From Epiperipatus broadwayi (lineage: Eukaryota; Onychophora; Udeonychophora; Euonychophora; Peripatidae), in contig JAQFVV010011394.1 in NCBI GenBank assembly GCA_028023455.1, positions 126,001 through 190,000 on the forward strand: a DNA stretch of 64,000 nucleotides, written 5' to 3'. The position numbers and the translations under genes are program-made. Positions 39,801 to 51,800 of the stretch are shown here, one piece after another (positions within the stretch are counted from its first letter, which is position 1; each line of letters starts with the position of its first letter). Under the pieces are notes generated by a model. The model was given only the letters and a program-made list of their open reading frames with translations, was not told the DNA's origin and did no database searches.

Positions 39801-42800
39801 CGCTAATTAGGGATTTTATGCACAAATCTCCTTGCATCCATTGATTACTCTGGCTTGCACCAGTGGTGCTACTGTAAGGAGAGGTTAGCCTCTGTATAAC
39901 AGCTTGTTTAAGCATAAAGAATGATCATGTAATAGTATAAAAATTAAAAAATATTTACATTTGTAAATCTGCACAAAAAGAATAATCTATAAGAGAAAAG
40001 AATATAATAGAACATTAAATGTTATATCTGAAATGTGGACGCTACAATAATAGTAAAAAAAATGCACATATGGAAACATGTGAAAATAGTATTCCTATCT
40101 TTTGCTAAAGAAAATCATTGTTTTAATGAATATATACACAGAGACATATATTCATGATAAAATAATATTTTTAAAAATAAATTTACCCTGTTTGTGCCTT
40201 TAGAGCACATTCAACAGCATTTCTGATATCTTTTCGATTTCCTGAAGGCACATGAACAACTTCGCTATTTGTATGATTTGCAACAGAAATGTAATATCCA
40301 CTATCTGGACGTTTTTGAATCCCACCATAATAAAGTTTGTAAGTTCGATCTATACTACAATATACACACATATTTATGTATATATAAATATTAACACATA
40401 ATGAAAAAAAAATAGCAAAATCAAATCTATGTTTCTTCTTTCAATTTTATATATACCGAGGACTTTCTGAGCTTTCTTCATGAATAGAAATTTCAGGAAC
40501 TTGAGGTAAACTCACTAACGCTCCAAACTTTTTATAATCAACAATTATATCAGTATTGGAAAATGCAGATATGGGTTCATCTTTTAGTTTTATATATTCA
40601 AACAAACCCTAAAATAAAAAATAAACATTTTATATACATTTGATTATTAATATATATATTGTAACAGAATTACCTTTTCGACTGTTTGTAAACGTTTTTA
40701 CACTTTTATGATCGAGACGACTGTCACGTCAAGCAAAGAAGCAAATATAGACTCATTAAGTAAGTCTATATTCCTGATCGAATACTGAGATTACCAATGG
40801 AATTTTTTAGTATTATTTTTCCCGATCAGAACGCTTCTTCGACTGCTGGATATTCATTCATAAGAATGATTTATTTAAAATAAGTCTATATTCCTGATCG
40901 AATACTGAGATTACCAATGGAATTTTTTAGTATTATCTTTCCTGATCAGAACGCTTCTTCGACTGCTGGATATTCATTCATAAGAATGATTTATTTAAAA
41001 TAATCCAGTGCTTGAAATATTTATAATTTTTTGCAAGATTTAATATTACTGTACTATATCGACACGTGTACTTTTACTAGAATAAATGTCTAAGTAATAT
41101 TTTATAACCCTACGGGTATATCATTATAATTAGTATGGTGAAAAAGGAAAGACGAGACGTAAAGAGATATTTATAAATAAATATTGTTTAATATAATACA
41201 TTCATAAACATTAAATATAATACTTCAACATAAAACAAGCAATCATTTAAAATAACACAAATTATATTCAATTTAATTATTCACACTAATAATGATAATT
41301 CTTTGATACTAAACATTTATATATAGATATTTTATAACTTATAGTCTTTTCTTACGTATTCTTTGATACAGAAAAATATTAATTATTTGGTTCATTCAGA
41401 TTCACTTTTGCAATTGCATTTTTTAATTAATGTGGCCATTTACGAAAGTGTGTGCATGCATGTTATATTAAAGTTAATTTACCTAGGTTTTCTGGACATT
41501 GACGAGGGAATTATTACCCATCATGTGGATTACTCCACTTCTTTTGTAGAGATGGAAATTCTTGGGATCCGGCTAGATTCTTCTTGCAGCTCACTTAGGT
41601 CGTATTCTTGCAGCTTCATGACAGGGAAGGTATCATCAGGCAGGCGCTATCTCTACTATTACTGCATGGGGAAGATGACTTTACACCCAAGGCGAGCGTG
41701 GATTAACTGGCATCCGTTGTGGCCTCCTTAGCCCTGCATTATCGATGTTTCAACTTGGTACATTTTTGTTTACAGCTCTCGAACTCTGTCTGTCAGCTCA
41801 GCAGACTCAAGATCAACTAAAACATGGCTACTTCTTTTACAATTTTCTTCTTAATTGTCCCAGAATCCTTTTCTTATCTTCTTGATTGTTTTTGGAATGT
41901 CATTAATCACATTTCACACATTTATTTTACCTTCATTAAATATATAAAACTTTCTTCTTTTTTATTTATTTACTTTTTTTATTTTATTTACTTCCATTTC
42001 TTTTTTTATAAAGAATTTTCTTATTTACACACTCTTTATTTTACACACCTATACATATATATTTCATGCATTCACATGTGTATTTTGAAGAGATGATCTT
42101 TATCTTTTTTTTGTAAATCTATTTATTTTTATTTATAATTGCGACGGAAATTTTATGATTGCTAATTCTACAATCATTAACTCTTTTTATTTTACTTTTC
42201 CCTTTAAGATTTAATCATCAACTTCGATGATATTATTTTACTATTCCTTAAACTTTACTAATTTTAAATTCTAAAAAAGTTAACATTGGAAGATGGAAGA
42301 TAAGGATCTTGGTTGCTTACCTTCCTTCACTTTCTTTAATTACCATAATTGATTTTTTTAATTACTTGCATTCCTCAGCTACCATTTTGATTTTTTTAAT
42401 TAAAACTTAACTTAAAATAAATTTATTTTATTTTTCTAACTTTATTATCCAATTTCTATAACTTAGTTTACATAAAAATCACATTTAATATTATACTATA
42501 TATTAAATGTACACATGTGGGATCGCAGTATGGGTGATCATCACAATATATATAATTATGAAGCAAAAAAAACAAACAAACAAATATGCAATAACAGGAT
42601 TTTGATTAATCAACAATGACACACACTCTTACTTTTTTTGTTTTATAATCTGATATTAATTATTTAGTTGCATATTTCTACAGGTTTTATTTCAAAACAA
42701 TATATATAAAAATATTTTTTCATTGCTTTTATTTTCTTTATTCAAAGATGATTAATTTAAAATGTGAATTTTTTAAGAGAAGCATTATCGGAATAAAACT

Positions 42801-45800
42801 TTAGCTGAGACAAGGGTTAATTATTATCATCATCATTATTAACCATTATCAATCCACTGCAGGATGAAGGTCTCTCCAAGCTTAATCCATCTTCTCCGAT
42901 CTTTAGCTTCTCTTCTCCACATCACCCCTGCTCACTTTCTTATTTCATCCATCTATCTCACATGTGGTCTCTTTCTGGGTCTTTTACAATCTCTTGGAAT
43001 CCAGTTTAAAATTTCAATTGTCCATCTATTATCATCTCTTCTAGCAATATGTCCAGCCCAACTCCACTTCAATCTTTTAATTTTTTCAATGATGTATACT
43101 GATGCGTAATACTGATGCGTATTATGATTATTTCTGTCTACATGTAATATATGCTGTTAAGACCAATTATTTTTCATTCTACTTCCAAACTATTTTTATA
43201 AAGAGCAGTTTTTAATTATTCATAATATATTGCCCATTTAGGGACTATAAGAGGTTATTAAAATATTTCACACCTATTTTTCTAACAGGATCTCTCCTTA
43301 TAATAGCAGTATAAAAACCAAGAATCAAAAAAATTGCTTTTCAATGAATTAGATACAAAGCAAACCAGCTTATATATATTAAATTAATATTATAATACAA
43401 GAGTTATTATTAATTCAGGTATAAAAATTCTTATTGTAATATTCAACATTAAAGCATTTAACATAATTAAAGACAATTAAATATACAATCAAAAAGGAAT
43501 TACTAAAGTTTATATTAAGTGGTAAAATCATAATGGGGTGAAAAAATTGCTACTGAATTATGTAATATGAAGATTATGTAATATCTTATTGATTTTTTTA
43601 AACTTTGATATGTAATCATTTCTTTCTAAATAAAACGAGTAAATGCACAAGAGGGTGAAATTCTCCATTTAAACATCTAGTACTCCAAGAACCACAGTTA
43701 ATTTTTAAAAATGAAATTTATTATTGACACTTAACACAAACACATGATTAACACAAACAAATAGTCATCAAAAAGATAAAGTTTCTTAATCTTGATCATC
43801 TCTGTTCACTGAATGAAGATTTAGATTAGCAAGTATATTTTGTAACAAACAAATTGTCTTAAATAATCCTGAATTTTAAAGTTATCTAAATATTTTGAAA
43901 ATGCATTCTTATGAAAATCTATTTTAAATTTTGTTTTTTATAATATATATTCTAAGATATATGTGCAATTTAGCTGTAAATAAAAACCAAATAAAGTGAG
44001 TATAAATTTTTATCAGTAAATAGTAAAGTAACTGTGTAGTTTATCCCAATAGTAGAGTGAAATATTTAATATCTAAAAATTCCTGGATCAAAACTCACCA
44101 TGCCAGTCAAACATCACATGATCTAGCAGGCAACTAATTAAGATGTTAGAATAAATATTGCATTTTAACTAGTTTTTATTGATAATAAATAAAGTTTCTT
44201 AGTATATCATCATTCAAAAGCATTCTTTTTGCATTATTCAGTTTATCCTAGAGATGTTACCCATTGTATCTGCACTATCCTTCATGTATGTTATTAGAGA
44301 GAATCCATCTTGTATCTGGATGATTCTGCTAGCAAGACTTAAAGGCTGACATTTCCTGCTTTTAACACTTCAGTAAGATTCATTGTAATTTCTTCAAATA
44401 TTAAGTCAATAAACATCACATGATCACACACAACTCTATACATATTGCCATTCAGTGCAAACTATAGTAATAAAAAGTGGCTGCTGGAGGGTTGCATTAG
44501 ATCCTAAGATCTAGGTGCAGTAGTCTCAGATCCAAGGTTCCTCATTGACAAAAGCCACAAGCCAGAAACTAGTCTGGAGATATTGGATGAGTAGTCATTA
44601 GATGGGGATTTTATGCATAAGCCTTCTGGCATCCATTGATTACTCTGGCTTGTACTGGGTGGCAATACGTATAGAGAGTTTTGTCTGTTTCTTCAAATAT
44701 TAGTTTCATCAATTTCTAGAAGCTAGATAATCTTGAGAAGATTAAACTGGCTATATTGTATGACAATCTCTTTCATGAAACCTTATGCAGTATTCCAAAT
44801 TTATGATACTTTTGTGGCAATTATCTTTTTTCTTCTATTGCAGCCATTTCTTTGCTTATATTTGGCAGCAGTGACTATTTAAGCAAATGGGTCAAATTAC
44901 AAACAGGATTCATAAGACTATCCCCTAGTTCTAAAATTCAGCCAATCAGTGATGAGTATTATAAATAAAGACTGAGTTTCTAAATTCTTGTTAGTGCTTT
45001 GTTATGTCTAAATGCTGACTATTCTCTTCTATACTTTAGTTTTAATATTCCCCCTTTTAATTTCCACTACTATTTATAAGAATATGCAACAGTAAGTAAT
45101 CCAAAGCTAGCTATTTGTTCTTATTTTGAAATGTAATCTATTATTCACATTGAATGATAGATTGTTGTTGCTGATTAGCTATAAGGAGCAATTAGTAACT
45201 TACTTGTTTAGTAGCGCAATACATTTTTTCAGATCATTTTCTCTCTTCTTATCTATTTCCTATTATTCTTTTTTACCAATATTATTTATGAGAATATTTT
45301 AATGCCTTTTCTCTAGTATCTTTTTTGTTCAATCTCTCCCATAACACAGTATGTCCCAATGAGAAAGTGACAAATTCCCCCAAGCTAATTGTAGTACCAT
45401 CTCTCAATCAATGCATGTGATACATAATATAGTTGAGCTATTTTTCACAAAAAATTAAAGGTGCTAGTATGTCAAGATCATAAATTACAACATGAAATGC
45501 ATTTGTGGTTCACATCTTTGTAGAAAATCCATGATATGCTAACATTTAACTTTGTTTTAAAATAGGCAAAACTACTATTGAAACCTTTGAAATGATAAAA
45601 ACTGTGTATGGCAACAAAGCCATGAGTTGCAAGATTTCATAATGACTGAAGATGATCCATGATCACGTACATTAGTAGTGTACCAAACTCTCCATATAGT
45701 AGTGCCAACAAGTGCAAGCCTTTGTAATCAATGGATGCAGGAAGATTTGTGTATAAAATCCCTATCTAGTGCCTACTCATCCAACATTTCCAGACTAGTT

Positions 45801-48800
45801 TTTAGCTTGTGGCTTTCATCAATGAGGAGCTTGGATTTGAGAGCACTGCACCTAGATCTTAGGACCTAATGCAATCTCCAGCAGCTGCATTTTACCTATT
45901 TGGTTACAAAGGCTTGCACTTGGTGGCACTATTGTATGGAGAATTTGGTACACTTATTAAAATAATGTGTAAGCATATGAAATGGTGATCATGTGATGTT
46001 TTGATGGTTTTATACATCAACAGTGGCTGGAAATGAAGAAATGTGCAAAGTTATCAAAATTCCTTGAACTAATCACTGTGTACCTGTTAGATAGACTCAT
46101 TGAGGAATTCACTGGCATTTCAAAAACTATTTTCCATAACATTTTAATAGAAAATTTGAAAGAGGATGTGGGTTTGCTTTGAGCCTCACTTGTTGCAATT
46201 TGATCTAAAAAAAACAATAGATTGGATTGCTGCAGACATGCAGTGAAACAATCTTGTCAAACATTATAATGAATGATAAGGCATGGTGTTTCAATTATGA
46301 GCATAAACCAAGTACCAGAGTATGAAACAGAAATTGTTAGAAGGGAAAAAAAAATTGCAAATACAAAAGCAACAAATCAAAACATTGCTTTTTTTTACGT
46401 TATTATTTTAAAATTCACCACAAATACATTCCTGAAGATCAGATTCTGAATGCTAACTACTATTTGAATGTTTATGAACCAAAATTTTGCTCAAGACACC
46501 TGAATATCATAAGCAAGGTTCTTAATCATGCAAACCCACAGTTCCAAGACTGTCCATGATTTTTTGGCCACCACAAAAGCATTTTTTTTACATTAGAGCA
46601 TTGGCCCTATTCTCTAATTTAGTTCCTGCTGATTTTTGGCTATTTTCCAAAATTAAAGTTGATCATGAAAAGAAAATTTCCAAGGTTCAATTCAGGATAT
46701 TCAGAAGCTTGTAATAAAGATTTGCAGAAGATTTTAAGGATTGTTTCAAACAATTTTACAATTGTTTCCAGTGGTGTATTGAATCACAAAAGAATTATTT
46801 TGAATAATCAATAATAAAAACAAACACAAATAATATCCTGTTTTATTAATGCTTAATTATTAATGCAATATCCTGTGCTTTATTTCATATTAATTGCTTT
46901 TTAGTGGAATGAAGAACTGTGTATTGTTCACACGAGTAATTATTTCTATGATTATTTTTTCAATAAGAATTTTTTTATTATTATTATTTTCAATCCTTCA
47001 TTATTTGTTTATTTTTCTCCATATTCATATCTTACCATAAGTGTATAAATGGTTTTCATACTTTTTAAAATAGCCATATCTCTGCTCAACACATTTTTCT
47101 AAAATTTAAATATTTCACTAGCTTCTTTCTAAATTCTAACTGTAATACCACACATCATATATTCTTTTATTTTCAAATTTTTTTCACTTCCCATATTTAA
47201 AACCATTAATCTGAATCACCAATCATTTTCCAGTGAAGTACATCAGCACAATAATTTTTTTTTACATTCCCCAATGGCTTTTTCTATGTTTTCATAAATA
47301 ATTACCTATGAGTATTAAGTACTGGTTATCATTATTTCAATTTCTGTCAACATATTTATTTCATCCTAGGACTTAAATATGATTTCTTTCATATATTAAA
47401 AAAATTAGAGCAGGTAATGAACATTTAAGTCTCTAAAAATGAATAATTTGTCACTCAGAAATTTGTATGATATTTAAGCCTCAAAAGTGTCAGCAGAGCT
47501 TCGATAGAGTCGTTTAACTTTTGAGTCTGTCAATTAACCATTGCATTGAACTGTGCAAAATAAAAACAATTCTGTATTCAATCATATTTGTCTTTTGTAT
47601 TATTCTTTACATCACATAATCATTGTTTTTAGAATTATATTAATTTAAAATGATTACGTTATATCACGATTTTTTAAGATCAACAAAAGAAGATATATAT
47701 ATATTAATTTAAGCTAATGATTTAAAGTATTATTTCTTCTGCCTATAAAATTACATATATTTTTTATAAAAAATGGCATTCAATCCTAATTATTTATATG
47801 GAATATAAACAGAATAAACTGTCTTAGTAAAAACTTTATTTTCAGTTAGTAACTTTATATATGATTCGATGATCTCTTAGTGATAGATTCTCTAAACTTT
47901 TGGCACTTTGGACAACTTCTGAATTCTTTTGTTTAAAAATAAAGAATGAGGTGTTAAATATACTAAGGTAATATTTATAGCCAATGTAGATTTACTAATG
48001 TGAAACAAACATCTATATGATTAGTAATTGTTTTAAAGATTATTAGAATTCTAAAGTGAAGGTAATCAAACCTCCACACATGTACTATACTATAATATTC
48101 AATTAGAGATGTTAAATACGAGTAAACTCTCATTCCAAGTCATAAGATAAGTTTGAAAAGATAAGAATGGCTGTCTTATCTTTGCACCTCCAATTATATA
48201 GGCAAATATTAAGCATCTTGGAAAGAGAGTGTGAATATATTAAATTATTCACTTTACTTACATTTCTTTTTTATATCCTACTAACACCTGAGAAATTTTT
48301 ACTAGGCAGTGTCAAGCTGTAATTCTAAAGAGAAGGTAATCAAACCACACATGCTTAATATTCAATTACTGATCTTAATACCAGTAAACTATCAATTCAA
48401 ACCACAAGATAAAGACTGAAAAGATAAGAATGGCTGTCTTATCTTTATACCTAAATGCAATTATATAGGCAAATCTTAAGCGTCTTGGAAAGGTAATGTG
48501 AATAATTAAATTCTTCACTTTACTAAATTTTCTTTTTTATATCATAATAACATCTGTGAAATATTGAAATTTATTACATGTTAAAATTCATTTCTATTTT
48601 ATACAATAGAATTAATTAAATTATTGTACATTCTTTTTATCTTTAAATCCTTTAAGTTTTTTTTTCTGAAAATTTAGTTTTAAAATACTTTCTTTTTCTT
48701 TAATAAAGTTTTCTTTTAATAATTTTTCATCTGTGCGATTTTATATATATAAAGTTTAGATGACTTTTAACTTTCAATTTTTAATTCTTAAAAAAAAGTT

Positions 48801-51800
48801 TACGGTGTGTGCACCCGATACAACATAAACATAATGTAAATAATAAAGAAAGTTTTACTAGTGCAATGTGGAGATTTTATTATCTTCTCTTTAGAATTAC
48901 AGCTTGACACTATGCTAGTAAAAATTTCTTGGATAATTTACATTAAGTATAACATCTAATACACAGTAAATTTCAATATTTCACAGGTGTTTATAGGATA
49001 TAAAAAAAAAATATAAGTAAATAAAGTGAATAATTTAATATTTTCACGCGCTCTTTCTAAAATGCTTAGGATTTGCATATATAAATTGCATTTAGGTATA
49101 AAATAAGACAGCTATTCTTATCTTTTCAATGTCTTTATTTTGTGACTTGGATCGAGAGTTTATTCGTATTTAACATCGCAAATTGAATATTATAGTATAG
49201 TATATGTGTAGAGGTTTGATTACCATCTCTTTAGAATTACAACTTGCTACTGCATTAGTAAGAATTTCTTGATTATTTAATTATTAGAATTTAAATTTAA
49301 TTTAGCATGATTAATATGTATATGTATAAATACAGCTGATAATAAACTGAATGTGAAATTTCACAGCAATAGGAAAAAGGGCTTAAAAATAACTGGAGGA
49401 TAAAACTGTAAAGGAGATCGTGCTCATATTCTGAGCATGGTCCTTTTAGATTGTTTTTTTGATACATTGAAAATAACATGTGAATGTAAAAATTCTATTT
49501 AATCCATTTAATCCCAATGGTATTCTATTATTTAATAATAATATTTGAAATATTGTGGAGAAAGTACTTTAATCATCTTTTGAATAACAATACAAAAACT
49601 GAGATGATAACTTTTAATGATACGGCCCATTCTACCTACTTAAATTTGGATAAAGACATCCAGCTTAGTGAAGTTAAAGCAATTCTTTGTAACCTTAAAA
49701 ATGAAAAGATTGCCTAATTTTTAAGTCAATAATTTTATATGACCTGTGAATGATATTGTAAATATCCAAATGATCTTTGCCAGAAAAAAGATTCCCCACT
49801 CCTGCACTAGACGGTAAATTCTGTAGAGAATACTTAATCCTATATAAAATTAAAAAATTTCACAATTTTTTGTTAAATTGTTTGCAAACTTTTAAAAACT
49901 GTATTGTCACTGGGAATATATATATATATGTATGCAAAGTTTCAACTATATCAGAAATTGGGAAGTAGGTAAAAATTAAGTTACAAGGTTTCACAGATGG
50001 ACAAAAAAAAATCAAAGTTTTTAAATGGAAATGCAATTTTTACTCACCAAATATCATATTTAAAACAACTGTATAACACTTTAAAATGATTATGATGGAT
50101 ATGAGAAAAGAATGTTGGAAATAGTGAAACAATAGAAAAAAAGAAAATGTATCAGGACTAGTAGAATGAGTTGATAATCATATATTAGATATAGGTTAAT
50201 GGGTGGAAAGAAGTAGATGAGTTTAGAATGTTTAACTTGACTAACATGGTTTCTAGATATATGGACTTCTATGCTTAGGAACTTTTGAGTTCATTTAAAC
50301 ATAAGTTATTTATGTCTCATCATTCTTTCAGAATGTTAAATAAAATCTTACAATATACTCTGAAAAATAAAAACTATGAATCCTCTAATTCCTATTAGAA
50401 GGTATACTTGCTATCATGAGATAAAGTTAAGAAGCCTTTCATTAATTTGTTTTTAGAATGATATTTGGAAAATCCAAGAATTGACTCAATTTCTAAGAAT
50501 ATGATGATAATCTTTCTAACCTCTCTACTGCACATAAAAACATTAGTACACATATTTTTAATACCCAGAAAGTGATAAGTCATGATATATCTCTAGAACA
50601 GTGGTCTTCAACCTTTTCACACTTGCAGCCCGGTAAAAATAAGGATAAGATTTCGCGAACCGGCAGAAGTTTAGATAAATTTTCTTAAAGATGTAACCTG
50701 CTTAGCCTTAGATAAGCATAATTGTTTTAACTGATCAAAACAGCACACTAGTTATTGTGTATTGTAAAGCTGTTACTTACCTTCACATGCTAAACACTCT
50801 TTCTCGAGTTGCGCAGTGATACTGCTACAGAAAACATACAATAACAATCGTTCTCATTAATGTGCTTGCATTTTACGTTTATTATTTCATTGTTAAAACA
50901 TGCAAGAATAAAATGTTATTCACCTGAATGTTGAAAAAGTCAAAAGTTTTGATCTTATTTTATTTTTGTGGGGGGGGTGGGTGAGAAATACTGAGACAAA
51001 AGATAGACACCAAAGTTATTTTTTGTTTGTTTTTATTTTTAAAAAAAGGTAACAGAAATTGGTTTTAAAAATAAAAGTTTTAGTATTTTAGCGGTATACA
51101 AATAAAGCCAAAAAAAATATTGCCTTATAGGCCAAAAAAAAGTGGGCATATTTTTAAACAAAAAAAAAAAAGAAAACGAAGCTTGAAAAAGTCAAAAGTT
51201 TTGATCTTACTTTATTTTGGGGTGGTGGGGTGTATTGAGAAATACTTTGTAAAAGTTAGAAACAGAACTTATTTTTTGGTTTTTATTTTTAAAAAAAGGT
51301 AATAAAAATTGATTTAAAGCCAAAAAAAAAAAAAATTGCCATAGAAAAAATTTAAGAGATCAAAAAAAGTCATGTTACATTTTATTGTTTTAACAAGCAG
51401 CCGTGATTGGCTATCAAAAAACAACCGGAGTTTGTATAATAAAAAACTTTTTTCTACCCCCCCCCCCATAAACATCTGTGATAAATAGAAAAACAAATTA
51501 ATTCATGTATGATTGATTAGATTTTGTTTTTGTTCTGTTTCTTTTTTTTAAATCAGGAAAAATGCAATGAAAAAATAAATAAAAATTGTTCATATTAATT
51601 AAAAGTTTAAAATCTTATTATTTTGTTATTATAAACTTTCTTACTAGTCTAGCTGCAGACTGACAGAAAACTTCTGTGCCCAGTGGTTGAAGACCACTGC
51701 TCTAGAAGAGCTTATAATAGCTCATACAAACCTTTTACTATAAAAAACAACTAATAATTGGTAAAAAAAAAGATCTGGAAGGTAATGACTATATTTTCTC

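Larger units (their letters stand above)
32472..40186 (-). other. ALDH16A1: ALDH16A1 intron (7.7 kb)
   Basis: Contains a family B copy (33.72-34.06 kb), a three-arm hairpin element (36.67-36.94 kb), a family A fragment (about 38.92-38.99 kb) and the giant hairpin (39.06-39.92 kb). Between these (34.1-36.6 and 37.0-38.9 kb) I see only AT-rich sequence. Confidence 0.75.

Noticed and set aside
39730-39915. ORF with MLKQAVIQRLTS-type product, and the like at 45678-45869
   Set aside because: Both lie wholly within family B repeat copies and read through the same repeat sequence.
41824-42096. 90-codon ORF with a membrane-like, Phe-rich translation
   Set aside because: T-rich low-complexity DNA gives long Phe/Tyr/Leu runs; there is no family motif and no splice or neighbour support.
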